From Bacillota bacterium (GTDB lineage: Bacteria; Bacillota; Dethiobacteria; DTU022), in the NCBI GenBank assembly GCA_030611385.1, contig JAUWPV010000009.1, forward strand, positions 1 through 57,592: a stretch of 57,592 nucleotides of DNA, in the 5' to 3' direction. The notes under the pieces were generated by a model. The model saw only the letters and a list, made by a program, of their open reading frames with translations. It ran no database searches and was not told where the DNA came from. Positions 36,849-45,918 of this stretch are shown one piece after another; position 1 is the first letter of the stretch; each line of letters opens with the position of its first letter. The translations under genes and the position numbers were made by a program.

Positions 36849-36854
36849 TATAAT
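36849..36854 (+). promoter_or_regulatory. Extended -10 promoter element before the second receiver-signal peptidase
   Basis: TGTTATAAT gives an extended -10 (TGnTATAAT) 34 bases upstream of the start. No good -35 is seen, and no riboswitch precedes this gene. Confidence 0.5.
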
Positions 36855-36888
36855 TACAGAAAGTATATTGTTATTGGGAGGGCTACCA

Positions 36889-38604
36889 ATGTATCTTTTA
36901 TTAGTTGATCAAGATTTTGTTTCGTCCACAAATATTCAGGAAATGGTCAGGAAGTCTCATGATAATACTGATATAGTGCAGTGTTACTCAACGGATGCCC
37001 TACTAAATATTGCCGAAAAACTCTCTCCCGATATAATCGTTACTGATTTTGATTTGATTGAGGGCGACTATATCGAATATTTTAGAACTCTTCGCAGTCA
37101 ATGTGCTATGGCTCACCTATTGGTCCTCATCAACCCCGATAATTTCGAGAACCTTAATGTACTGATTGAACAAGATGGAATCGATGCATATATGGTAAAA
37201 CCAATAAACCATGATGATTTCCTGGCCCGTATTCATATTACCACCAGAAAAAAAGGGTCAGTCGGGCAAAAAAAGATTGAACCGCCAATCCATAAGGAAA
37301 CAGCAAGCATAAGAACCTCATTTGATTCGATCGAAATTGAGGAGACTGGTGAAGAAACCTTTCACGGAGAACAGCTCGCGGATGAAGCTCTTTTTGGTAC
37401 AAAATTGGAATCTACTCATGGAATACCAGATTCAGGAGAAGAAAAAGTTTATGAAGGTATTTCTGAGACAGAAAATGGTTTTACCAGTAATTTTGACGAT
37501 GAGTCTGATGAGCCCGATGATCGTCAAAATAAACCTGTTAATGATGGCATCAAGTCATTCGAAGATATATTAAACGGCAAAAAAGAAGAGTTCTCCACGT
37601 GGGATTTACAGCCAAATGATTACTCTGATCGTAAGACAGAATCAAATCCGGCTGTCGTGAGACCGGCAGAAGAATTCCTCAGTGAATTTGCACCGCGCGA
37701 CAGTTCAGACCATGCTACAGATTCGGCGGTAACTGACGATCAATACTTTGATCAAATATTTCATGATAAACGTGATAATGTAGAGAAAACTGAACCAACA
37801 GGATCTCCGCGATCCGGTCAGGAAAGAACCGATTACAGTAAGCAATCTTACACGGCTCCTCTAACTAACCGCCAGGAACAGAGGCAGCATTTCTCTTCGA
37901 TTCAAGGAGAGGATCAGGAATTTATGTTTGAAGAAAACGAATGGCGAGATGACTATTACAACCGGGAACAAACAGATGACTATACCGGGTATGGCGATAA
38001 AAATGTATTAAGGGGCCGGCGGGAGGGAAAGCAGAAACCAGACGGTAGTGGATTCGCCAGGTTTTTCTCGGTAATCGGCAATATTATTTTTGGACTGCTG
38101 CTCCTGATGATGGCTGTAATTTCTTTTTTCCTGATTCAGGGCAAAGTGCTAGAAAGCGTTCCACAGGTGGCTGGTTACCAGGTACATATTCATATGAATG
38201 GAAACATGAATCCGGAATTTGCCAGTGGCAGTCTGACTTTTGTACGTGAGATTGAACCAGAGCAGATTGCAGCGGGCGATATCATTACTTTTCACAGCCA
38301 GACTGATTCAGATTTAATATTTACCAGCCGTGTTATTGGAATCGATCGGGAAGATGGGCAAAGGTTTCTAACAAGAGGTGACGCCAATAGCTTTAATGAC
38401 TCCACTCCGGTGCTTGCCGTAAATATAATTGGTAGAGTAACCGGTTCATTGCCCTATGCCGGATATGTAATGGATTATGCTCAGACCCGTCAGGGCTTGA
38501 TTGTGCTTATCTTTGTTCCCGGCATCTTAATCATTGTTTTTCAACTGGTTAAAATCATTAAAAATATTTCCAGAGGTGGTCAGCGCAGGAGGCGGGAAAC
38601 GTAA
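36889..38604 (+). CDS. Receiver domain fused to a catalytically dead SipW-type signal peptidase
   Basis: A 571-residue paralogue of the protein at 31375. Residues 1-122 are a receiver (LLLVDQDF, Asp53 in PDIIVTDFD, lysine in DAYMVKPI). An acidic linker of about 280 residues follows, then two helices flanking the peptidase-like domain. The catalytic serine position reads HMNGNMNPEF, so Ser is Asn439, and the histidine position reads IFTSRVIGI, so His is Ser480. The LTRGDANSFND box is kept. It is therefore a pseudoenzyme that may bind but not cut, perhaps a regulator of the active paralogue. The linker repeats YFDQIF and FEDIL motifs seen in the other protein. The ATG at 36889 has GGGAGGG upstream. 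Confidence 0.86.
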   Translation: MYLLLVDQDFVSSTNIQEMVRKSHDNTDIVQCYSTDALLNIAEKLSPDIIVTDFDLIEGDYIEYFRTLRSQCAMAHLLVLINPDNFENLNVLIEQDGIDAYMVKPINHDDFLARIHITTRKKGSVGQKKIEPPIHKETASIRTSFDSIEIEETGEETFHGEQLADEALFGTKLESTHGIPDSGEEKVYEGISETENGFTSNFDDESDEPDDRQNKPVNDGIKSFEDILNGKKEEFSTWDLQPNDYSDRKTESNPAVVRPAEEFLSEFAPRDSSDHATDSAVTDDQYFDQIFHDKRDNVEKTEPTGSPRSGQERTDYSKQSYTAPLTNRQEQRQHFSSIQGEDQEFMFEENEWRDDYYNREQTDDYTGYGDKNVLRGRREGKQKPDGSGFARFFSVIGNIIFGLLLLMMAVISFFLIQGKVLESVPQVAGYQVHIHMNGNMNPEFASGSLTFVREIEPEQIAAGDIITFHSQTDSDLIFTSRVIGIDREDGQRFLTRGDANSFNDSTPVLAVNIIGRVTGSLPYAGYVMDYAQTRQGLIVLIFVPGILIIVFQLVKIIKNISRGGQRRRRET

Positions 38605-38658
38605 TAATATTCCCGTCCGACTGAAGATCAGGGTAATCGATAATTTTTAAAGATTCTT

Positions 38659-38697
38659 AAAAAAGACCCCGCTTGCTTGAAAACGGGGTCGACTCTT
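38659..38697 (-). terminator. Terminator of the minus-strand acyl-CoA operon
   Basis: GACCCCG (38665-38671) pairs with CGGGGTC (38684-38690); on the minus strand the stem is followed by CTTTTTTAAG. It is placed between convergent genes and could stop the plus-strand gene weakly too. Confidence 0.82.
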
Positions 38698-38724
38698 TGT
38701 AAATCACGGAATAAGTATTATTTG

Positions 38725-39201
38725 CTATAACGGCTTGAAATATTTTATATCTTCGATTCCACCACGCCGTTCTGCTTTTGGTTTGAATTCGGCCTTGACC
38801 GGCATGCCGATTTGAATGTCTTCAACACTACAGCCGTTCAAACGGTGAATCAGCAGGCCATCGGCGATTTTTACTGCGACTATGATCGAAGGACTCTCTT
38901 TTGGTTTGCCGCTTTTAGTTTTATAGACGACAGTGAATGAATAGATTGTGCCTTCCGTGCCGACATCAACCCACTCTTCCAGACGCTCGAAACATCTTTC
39001 ACAATAAATGCGGGCAGGAACATAGGTGATTTTACAGGATTGGCATTTTGAGCCGAAAATCTTCCCGTTTTCCTTGATCTCTTTAAAAAACCGCTGGCCC
39101 GCCATACCGGCAGTATACCGGTTTTTTACCGGGAAGGCTTCACTGCCCGGATCCCAGAAGCGATTATCGATGTTCCTGGTTATTCTTTCCAGTATTGCCA
39201 T
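38725..39201 (-). CDS. DUF35 zinc-ribbon/OB-fold acyl-CoA-associated protein
   Basis: A 158-residue protein. A zinc ribbon (GSKCQSCKITYVP, then YCERCFERLEEW) is followed by the OB fold (EGTIYSFTVVYKTKSGKP). DUF35 proteins act as partners of thiolase-fold enzymes, as in BbsAB of toluene degradation and ChsH2-Ltp2 of steroid degradation. It starts at 39201 behind GGGAGGG and is last in the five-gene minus-strand operon. Confidence 0.87.
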   Translation of the reverse strand: MAILERITRNIDNRFWDPGSEAFPVKNRYTAGMAGQRFFKEIKENGKIFGSKCQSCKITYVPARIYCERCFERLEEWVDVGTEGTIYSFTVVYKTKSGKPKESPSIIVAVKIADGLLIHRLNGCSVEDIQIGMPVKAEFKPKAERRGGIEDIKYFKPL

Positions 39202-39214
39202 TGTCTTCCCTCCC

Positions 39215-39730
39215 TTAGATCGGTTTGAAGTACTTGATATCCGTAATGGAACCGGTGCGTTCATTTTCCGGTTTCCAAACCGCTTTTACTTTCATCCCAA
39301 ACTTGATCTTTTCAGGTTCAACCTCACCGAGCAGCTGCATTATGCCCATACCCGCCGAAGCGCCGTCAATCTCAATTACTGCTGGCAGGTATGGCTTTTC
39401 GCCTTCTTTAATACGGCTGGCGTCCCAGTGGACATGACATATTGAAAAAGTGTTGACCACTCCTGTATCATTTATATAGACCCAACCACTACTCGGTTTG
39501 AAGCAGAGCTCACAGAAGAGACGAGGTGGCAGCATGATCCGGTTGCAATGCCGGCATTCTGTGGCGATGATCCTGCCGTTTTTCAATTCAGTCAGATAAC
39601 GGTTTATTGCTACCCCGGTATCCCAGGCGAATGCACAGTCAAGACTGTCTTCGGTCATAAATATTTCCCCCGAGTGGACATCCTGCTCTGAAAGCGCTGT
39701 TCCTCCGGAAACATGAACTTTTTCCTGCAT
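39215..39730 (-). CDS. Second DUF35 zinc-ribbon/OB-fold protein
   Basis: A 171-residue protein with the ribbon ATECRHCNRIMLPP and FCELCFKPSSGW and an OB fold with GVVNTFSICHVHWDASR. It is related to its neighbour at 38725 but the two are clearly different. Two DUF35 proteins and two thiolase-fold proteins in one operon suggest two one-to-one complexes, or one larger one. GGAGG precedes the ATG. Confidence 0.87.
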   Translation of the reverse strand: MQEKVHVSGGTALSEQDVHSGEIFMTEDSLDCAFAWDTGVAINRYLTELKNGRIIATECRHCNRIMLPPRLFCELCFKPSSGWVYINDTGVVNTFSICHVHWDASRIKEGEKPYLPAVIEIDGASAGMGIMQLLGEVEPEKIKFGMKVKAVWKPENERTGSITDIKYFKPI

Positions 39731-39777
39731 TTAAGAAAACCTCCTTTGCTTCTATACTATTAAGATGATCTTTGTTT

Positions 39778-40935
39778 CTAGTTACCGACTACAACCACTG
39801 AACTTACCTGCATCAGGTCACCCCAGGCCTGGGCTACGCCGAGTCGCGGGTTACCGGGCACCTGTCGTTCGCCTGCTTCACCACGCAGCTGCCAGAAAAG
39901 CTCGCAAACTTTCATTGTGCCGGCAGCGGCAATCGGGTTACCGACACCGAGCAGGCCGCCCGAAGGACACATCGGCAGGTTGCCGTCAAGAGCAAAATGT
40001 CCGTCACGCAATAGTTCAACCGTTTTACCGCGCGGAGAAAGCTGCAAACCTTCCATGTGATGCAGTGCTTTGTAGCCGAAGGGGTCATAGGGTTCGGCAA
40101 TATTGATTTGCTTCGCCGGTTCCCTGATTCCGGCCATCTCGTAAGCCATGCGCGCTGCTTTATCGAGATAACGCGGATAGTAGAGGTCACGAGTCCCCCA
40201 GTAGGCGGTATCGAGGGTCCAGCCGACCCCTTCGATCCAGATCGGTTTATCGGTAAGACGCCGGGCGACCGGCTCGGCAGCGAGTACAATAGCAGCGGCG
40301 CCGTCTGATACCGGGCTGACGTCGAGACGGCTGACCGGGTAGGCCATAATCTCAGAATTTAAGACATCTTCTACCGTAACTTCATCTTTAAACTGTGAAG
40401 CCGGGTTTTTTAATCCATTCCGCTTATTATTTACAGCCACCAGGGCCATATCTTCCTTGGTGTAACCGTAGCGCTGCATATAACGGTTCATTTCCAGAGC
40501 GAAGATCCATAATAGGTTCGGATGCAGAGAACGCTCAGTAATGGCATCGAAGATGGTTAAGAAGAAGCCTTGGGCATGCGGCATGGCGCTCGACATCTTC
40601 TCTTCGCAGACAACCAAGCACGTGTCAAACATACCGGAAGCAATATGATGCCAGCCGTGGATTATGGCATGAACGCCGGTGCCTCCACCGACATAAACGC
40701 GCATTGTTGGTTTGTTCCAACCACCGCAGCCATCAGCGAGGTATTCGCCTTTTTGGTGAATACCATCAAACGCATCGGGAGCACTGCCGTGGGCAACACA
40801 ATCGATATCTTCCAACCTCAGGTCGCAGCTGTCCAGAGCTGTCTTTGTTGCTTCGTACGCGAGCTCTTTGGGGGTTTCCAGGGCTCTGCGGACAAATTTG
40901 GTCATTCCGGCTCCCACTATAGCTACTTTTCTCAT
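39778..40935 (-). CDS. Thiolase-fold acyl-CoA enzyme without the nucleophilic Cys (first copy)
   Basis: A 385-residue SCPx/lipid-transfer type thiolase-fold protein, beginning MRKVAIVGAGMTKFVRR. The place of the usual nucleophile (C-x-S-G) reads RVYVGGGTGVHA, so the Cys is Gly. The C-terminal SGGLLGVGNPIAAAG has Asn in place of the GHP histidine. It therefore is unlikely to act as a standard thiolase; the related Ltp2 works as an aldolase with DUF35 partners. It lies between the DUF35 genes and the second copy. Confidence 0.85.
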   Translation of the reverse strand: MRKVAIVGAGMTKFVRRALETPKELAYEATKTALDSCDLRLEDIDCVAHGSAPDAFDGIHQKGEYLADGCGGWNKPTMRVYVGGGTGVHAIIHGWHHIASGMFDTCLVVCEEKMSSAMPHAQGFFLTIFDAITERSLHPNLLWIFALEMNRYMQRYGYTKEDMALVAVNNKRNGLKNPASQFKDEVTVEDVLNSEIMAYPVSRLDVSPVSDGAAAIVLAAEPVARRLTDKPIWIEGVGWTLDTAYWGTRDLYYPRYLDKAARMAYEMAGIREPAKQINIAEPYDPFGYKALHHMEGLQLSPRGKTVELLRDGHFALDGNLPMCPSGGLLGVGNPIAAAGTMKVCELFWQLRGEAGERQVPGNPRLGVAQAWGDLMQVSSVVVVGN

Positions 40936-40960
40936 TATTCAACCCTCCATTTTATAAAAA

Positions 40961-42124
40961 TTAAGGCCGGTTGCTTAAAATTACAGCTGCGCCGGTAGCC
41001 GTGGGCACTCCACGCCACGCAAAAGCCAGGCCGGTTTCAACTCCCGACAGCTGTCTTTTACCAGCTTCACCACGAAGCTGCAGAACTAATTCTAAAACAC
41101 GCTGCAGCCCATTTGCCTCGTGCAGATAGCCGACGCCTAAACTTCCGCCGGATACATTTACCGGCAAATCACCGGTGGCGGCAAAACAGCCGAGCTCCAG
41201 CAGTTTGCCTGCCTCACCAGGCCCGCACAGCCGCAGCGCTTCCAGATGCTGCAGTTCTTTGTAGGAGAAGGTGTCATCAACCTCGGCAAAATCTATTTCG
41301 TTGCCAGGTGTGGTAATTCCGGCCATGGCATAAGCCTTTTCGGCCGCCAATTTCGCGTAAACTGCGGTTCCCAGGCCTTCGATCCGGGAGTCAAGGTTCG
41401 GTGTATCGGTAGCCCAGCCGATCCCTTTAATCCAGATTGGTTTATCGTTTAGTTCCCGGGCTTTATCTTCAGATGCCAACAGCAGAACGATTGCTCCGTC
41501 CAGGTGTCCGCTAACATCTAAAACACCGAGCGGTGCGCTTAACAGGGGGCCGCCGATTACATCATCTATGGTAATCTTAGCTCCATATACTGCACTTGGG
41601 TTTGCCAGTGCGTTATACTTGTTTTTCACGACAACTGTCGCACATTGCTCCCTGGTAGTTCCGGTTTCATAGAGATAGCGATTCATCTCCAGCCCGGCAA
41701 TAAAGTAGGGGTGTTCATTTAAAGGGCGGATATAAGCAGGGTCTGTGGCATAAGCCGCCACATGTTCGTAGTGCGAAAGATTGGAAACCTTGGAAAAGGC
41801 CGAAGTGGCGACAATGCTTTGCTGTCCTGTCTTGATCTGCATAACTGCCGAAGCTAATCCCTGAATACTGTCACCGGCAATGGTTTGAACAGGCTTCAAC
41901 ACAGCGCCAAGCTGGTCAGGTACATATTCGTCGGCAATGCTGATCCCTTCCATGAAATCTTCCGCCGAGGCCACAAAAGAGTCAATCGACTGGGGGTGGA
42001 TCCCCCCGGCATCTTCGTAGCATTTGGTTGCGGCTTCAAAAATCATTTCCCGGTAGGATAGATCGGCGGACGTAGTTCGGAAGCCGGAGTAGCCAATGCC
42101 AACTATGGCAACTCTTTTACTCAT
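40961..42124 (-). CDS. Thiolase-fold acyl-CoA enzyme without the nucleophilic Cys (second copy)
   Basis: A 387-residue protein related to its neighbour (MSKRVAIVGIGYSGFRTT at the start). The nucleophile region reads AGDSIQGLASA, so Cys is Ser, and the C-terminal motif is SGGSLGVGYLHEANG, with Tyr where thiolases have His. A tyrosine base would fit retro-aldol chemistry of the Ltp2 kind, but that is inference. The acyl-CoA dehydrogenase gene is 30 bases upstream. Confidence 0.85.
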   Translation of the reverse strand: MSKRVAIVGIGYSGFRTTSADLSYREMIFEAATKCYEDAGGIHPQSIDSFVASAEDFMEGISIADEYVPDQLGAVLKPVQTIAGDSIQGLASAVMQIKTGQQSIVATSAFSKVSNLSHYEHVAAYATDPAYIRPLNEHPYFIAGLEMNRYLYETGTTREQCATVVVKNKYNALANPSAVYGAKITIDDVIGGPLLSAPLGVLDVSGHLDGAIVLLLASEDKARELNDKPIWIKGIGWATDTPNLDSRIEGLGTAVYAKLAAEKAYAMAGITTPGNEIDFAEVDDTFSYKELQHLEALRLCGPGEAGKLLELGCFAATGDLPVNVSGGSLGVGYLHEANGLQRVLELVLQLRGEAGKRQLSGVETGLAFAWRGVPTATGAAVILSNRP

Positions 42125-42154
42125 CTTTTTTCAATACCTCCTTAAACATTTTGC

Positions 42155-43294
42155 TTAACATCCCAGCTGTCTGGCGATCACCAGTCGCTGAATTTCAGAG
42201 GTGCCTTCACCTATCTCCATCAATTTGGCGTCCCGTAAGTAGCGCTCAACCGGATATTCATTGGTATAGCCGTAACCGCCAAAGATCTGGATTGCTTCAA
42301 GCGCTGATTTTACAGCTGTTTCTGAAGCAAAAAGCTTGGCAATTGCCGATTCCCTGGTAAAGGGTAGACCCTGATCTTTCAACCAGGCCGCCTGGTAAAC
42401 GGCCAAACGGGCCAGCTCAATTGCCATGGCCATATCGGCCAGTTTAAACTGGATTGCCTGAAACTTTGATATCGGCTGACCAAACTGCTTGCGCTCTTTG
42501 GCATAAGCTAGCGCCGCATCGAGACAGGCCTGAGCGATACCGACAGACAGGGCCCCGATACTGATGCGGCCGCAGTCTAACACCTTCATGAATTGTTTAA
42601 AACCATCACCCCGCTTTCCCAGTAGGCAGTCTTGTGGAATACGGACATCTTCCAGGATAATTTCCGCTGTATCAGAAGCTCTCAGGCCCAGCTTTTTATA
42701 AGGGGCTGAAACTGAAAAGCCGGAAATATCCCGGGGGACGATAAATGAGCTGATCCCACGTGTGCCCTGTCCCGGTTCGGTAACTGCAGTAATGATCACA
42801 ACTCCTGCATAAGTGGCATTGGTTATGAAGCATTTACTGCCATTAATTACCCACTGCTTGCCATCAGATACAGCTGTTGTTTTTGTTCCACCGGCATCGG
42901 ACCCGGCATCGGGCTCAGTCAAACCGAAAGCAGCCAGCATTTCACCCTTTGCGCAGGGCACAACCCATTTCTTCTTCTGTTCCTCGGTTCCGAACAGATA
43001 AATCGGCCCGGTACCGATTGAACAGTGTGCTGCATAGGTAATCCCTGTTGAAGCGCAGGCGCGCGAGATCTCTTCGACTGCAAGCACATAGGCCAGATAG
43101 CCATCACCAGTGCCGCCGTATTCTTCACTGAACGGTAAGGCGAACAGGTCTAACTTGGCCATTTTGTCGATGATCTCCCGGGGGAACCTTTCTTCCCGGT
43201 CCAGGTCAGCAGCAATCGGCGCCAGCTCTTTTTGAGCAAAATCGCGAACCATATGCTGAATCATTACCTGGCTTTCATTGAGCTCAAAATCCAT
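42155..43294 (-). CDS. Acyl-CoA dehydrogenase
   Basis: A 379-residue flavoenzyme. Family marks are [17 protein letters not shown] (FAD and substrate loop), [25 protein letters not shown], and [20 protein letters not shown] near the end with the glutamate in [17 protein letters not shown]. It makes the alpha-beta double bond in an acyl-CoA, which fits the thiolase-fold genes after it. The start at 43294 has AAAGGAGG and drops a seven-residue extension. It is the first gene of the operon. Confidence 0.92.
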   Translation of the reverse strand: MDFELNESQVMIQHMVRDFAQKELAPIAADLDREERFPREIIDKMAKLDLFALPFSEEYGGTGDGYLAYVLAVEEISRACASTGITYAAHCSIGTGPIYLFGTEEQKKKWVVPCAKGEMLAAFGLTEPDAGSDAGGTKTTAVSDGKQWVINGSKCFITNATYAGVVIITAVTEPGQGTRGISSFIVPRDISGFSVSAPYKKLGLRASDTAEIILEDVRIPQDCLLGKRGDGFKQFMKVLDCGRISIGALSVGIAQACLDAALAYAKERKQFGQPISKFQAIQFKLADMAMAIELARLAVYQAAWLKDQGLPFTRESAIAKLFASETAVKSALEAIQIFGGYGYTNEYPVERYLRDAKLMEIGEGTSEIQRLVIARQLGC

Positions 43295-43704
43295 TAAGCA
43301 TGCCTCCTTTAACATATGCTAGTAAACTTACTTCCGCCTCTTATTTATTAAAAGCAATGATTGCGCCAGGTTGCAAGCATTTTTAGATAGCATGAAAATG
43401 CTTCTAAACAACGCTAGTTAATAGTAGTGCTGTTTAGATAGATTATAACAGTGTCTTAAATAGAGGACAAATAGAGGACATCTGTAAGCATAAGGATACA
43501 CTTAAGAGAGGACAGCGCAGTCGAAATACTGTTACCGGACGTGTCAATTCACCTGAAAATCTCACCCAACGATGTGTCCCGCTCTTGGCGGCAGTTGTAT
43601 TCTTAATGGTTAAGCGATATGATTTAAATGCCGGGCTGTGACAAACAACAGGTTGTTGAAAGAGTAGTTTACCATCGATAGACGATCTTGTGGGGAGGGA
43701 GCAA
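43295..43704. other. Long intergenic stretch
   Basis: About 410 bases between divergent genes. It holds two close copies of AAATAGAGGAC near 43455-43480. I recognise no gene, tRNA or riboswitch. Promoters of both operons must lie here. Confidence 0.5.
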
Positions 43705-44595
43705 ATGATGGGTTATCCTTTGTATCTGGTTGATGTATTTGCTGAAACTAAATATGCTGGTAACCAGCTGGCTGTTGTCAGAAATGCAAGCGGCCTTTCG
43801 GTTGTTGACATGCAGAAGATTGCCAGGGAAATGAACTACTCAGAAACAACTTTTATTATCTCCGATCAAGAGCGCAACGGTGGTTATGATGTGCGTATCT
43901 TTTCTTTCGATGAAGAGCTGCCATTTGCCGGGCACCCGACATTGGGTACCGCATATATCATTCAACAGATCTTAATCGGCAAAGCGGTGGCGGAAGTTAA
44001 GCTTAACCTGAAAGTCGGTCAAATTATAGTCAGTTTCAACTATACGGAAGGAAGTCCCGATATTCTGTGGATGAAACAGATTGCTCCAACCTTCGGCCGG
44101 ATATTTGAGGTTGCTGATGTAGCCAGAGCTTTAAATATAGGGGAGGAATTGATCGATCAGCGTTTCCCGGTACAGCAAGTTTCAACCGGCCTGCCCTTTA
44201 TTATCGTGCCTCTTAAAAACCTCAATGCGGTAAGAGCCAGCTATATTGACCGGGTCGGTTTTCTTAAGCTTATTGATCAGGCTGAGGCGAAATCACTATT
44301 TGTATTTTGCCCGGAAACATACAATCCTGAGAATCAGATCAATGCCCGAATGTTTGACGATTACCACGGCATTTCAGAAGATCCGGCCACCGGCAGTGCC
44401 AGTGGCTGCCTGGCAGCTTACCTGGTCAAAAATCGCTACTACGGAGCTGCCGAAATAGATGTCAGAGTAGAACAGGGCTATGAAATAGCCCGCCCCTCAC
44501 TGCTCCTGCTCAGAGCGCAGGAAGAGGAGGGCGGCGCTATAGGCGTCTCTGTCGGCGGTAAGGTAATCATGGTCGCCAGAGGCGAGTTGGAGTAA
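43705..44595 (+). CDS. PhzF family isomerase-like protein
   Basis: A 296-residue protein with the PhzF fold. It has the catalytic glutamate in REMNYSETTFII, the motif LPFAGHPTLGTAYI, and the C-terminal EDPATGSASGCLAAYL. Members catalyse isomerisation in phenazine synthesis or act as epimerases of unknown substrate. The start at 43705 or 43708 lies behind GGGAGGG. No phenazine genes are nearby, so a specific role cannot be given. Confidence 0.92.
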   Translation: MMGYPLYLVDVFAETKYAGNQLAVVRNASGLSVVDMQKIAREMNYSETTFIISDQERNGGYDVRIFSFDEELPFAGHPTLGTAYIIQQILIGKAVAEVKLNLKVGQIIVSFNYTEGSPDILWMKQIAPTFGRIFEVADVARALNIGEELIDQRFPVQQVSTGLPFIIVPLKNLNAVRASYIDRVGFLKLIDQAEAKSLFVFCPETYNPENQINARMFDDYHGISEDPATGSASGCLAAYLVKNRYYGAAEIDVRVEQGYEIARPSLLLLRAQEEEGGAIGVSVGGKVIMVARGELE

Positions 44596-44604
44596 AGCAG
44601 GATT

Positions 44605-44657
44605 CCGGCGGCAGGGAAAAGGTCAAGAGTCATCGAGGCACGGCGTGCCGCCGCCGG
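44605..44657. repeat. GC-rich inverted repeat between convergent genes
   Basis: CCGGCGGCA (44605-44613) and TGCCGCCG (about 44646-44653) are complementary, and GGCACGGCGTGCC (44637-44649) folds inside. It lies between PhzF and the dehydrogenase on the other strand, but no T run is seen. Confidence 0.55.
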
Positions 44658-44673
44658 GGTGAAATAGCTTCGG

Positions 44674-45723
44674 TTACAATGCTTCAGCCACCAAATCACC
44701 AACCTCGGCAGTGCTGTAGCCCATCTGTCCGGCATTGAGTGATTTCAACTTGGTGCCGCAAACCGCGATTACCGCTTTCTCGATGCAGTCGGCAGCGGCG
44801 GTTTCTCCGAGATGATTGAGCATCATTGCGCCGGCGCAGATCGCGGCCAATGGGTTGATAACCCCTTTTCCAGTATATTTTGGAGCCGATCCACCGATTG
44901 GTTCGAATATCGATACCCGTCCGGGGTGGATATTCCCTCCGGCAGCAATGCCCATACCGCCCTGGATCATTGCCCCCAAATCAGTAATGATATCTCCAAA
45001 CAAGTTATCGGTAACAATAACGTCAAACCATTCCGGGTTCTTAATCATCCACATGGTGATGGCATCGACATGAGCATAATCACATTTAACTTCAGGGTAA
45101 GTCGGGCTGATTTCATGGAAAGCTCTTTCCCAGAGATCAAAGGCATAGGTTAGAACATTGGTTTTTCCACAGAGGGTTAATTTCTGGCGCTGGCGCTGAT
45201 CGCGGCAGTATTCAAAGGCATAGCGCAGGCAGCGCTCAACACCGAAACGGGTGTTAACCGACTCCTGGATGGCCACTTCATGAGGAGTGCCTTTGCGCAG
45301 GAAGCCTCCTGCGCCGGCGTAGAGACCTTCAGTGTTTTCTCGTATTACCACGAAATCAATATCATCCGGTCCCTTATCCTTAATGGGGGTTAAGACCCCG
45401 GGGAAAAGTTTAACCGGGCGCAGGTTTATATATAGATCGAGCGCAAAACGCAGCTGAAGCAGCAGACCTCTTTCCAGGATGCCCGGTTTGACATCCGGGT
45501 GGCCGATTGCTCCTAAATATATGGCATCAAAATTCTTTAATTCTTCCAGCACACTGTCGGGCAATATTTCTCCAGAGCGCAGGTATCTTTCGCCACCCAG
45601 ATCAAAATGAAATGTTTCCATTTTAAAATTAAATTTATGCTGAGCAGCATTGAGGACCTTGACTCCTTCGGTGACCTGTTCAAGGCCTGTTCCGTCACCT
45701 GGTATTACAGCAATTTTGTACAC
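44674..45723 (-). CDS. Isocitrate/isopropylmalate dehydrogenase family enzyme
   Basis: A 349-residue NAD-dependent decarboxylating dehydrogenase. It has KIAVIPGDGTGLEQVTEG, VVIRENTEGLYAG, VTDNLFGDIITDLGAMIQGG, and FEPIGGSAPKYTGKG, typical of 3-isopropylmalate and related dehydrogenases. It stands alone without leuA, leuC or leuD, so leucine synthesis is not proven; tartrate or homoisocitrate dehydrogenases have the same fold. GGAGG lies upstream. Confidence 0.88.
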   Translation of the reverse strand: MYKIAVIPGDGTGLEQVTEGVKVLNAAQHKFNFKMETFHFDLGGERYLRSGEILPDSVLEELKNFDAIYLGAIGHPDVKPGILERGLLLQLRFALDLYINLRPVKLFPGVLTPIKDKGPDDIDFVVIRENTEGLYAGAGGFLRKGTPHEVAIQESVNTRFGVERCLRYAFEYCRDQRQRQKLTLCGKTNVLTYAFDLWERAFHEISPTYPEVKCDYAHVDAITMWMIKNPEWFDVIVTDNLFGDIITDLGAMIQGGMGIAAGGNIHPGRVSIFEPIGGSAPKYTGKGVINPLAAICAGAMMLNHLGETAAADCIEKAVIAVCGTKLKSLNAGQMGYSTAEVGDLVAEAL

Positions 45724-45918
45724 TAATAATGCCTCCTGTTCTGATTGATAAACCCTATCGCCTTTTATAATACTGTATTATACCTATCCTTGAAAAGAGC
45801 AGGCCGGGTAAAAAGCAGAAAAACTTTCTCTGCTGTAAAAAAGGGGTTTGATATGATAGAGTTAACGGGATGGAGCTGAAAGAAATAGTTTTTAATTGAC
45901 TCACTGGAGGCATCTTAT

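Noticed and set aside
44674-45723. Leucine biosynthesis operon
   Set aside because: Only a single dehydrogenase of this family is present, with no leuA, leuC or leuD nearby.
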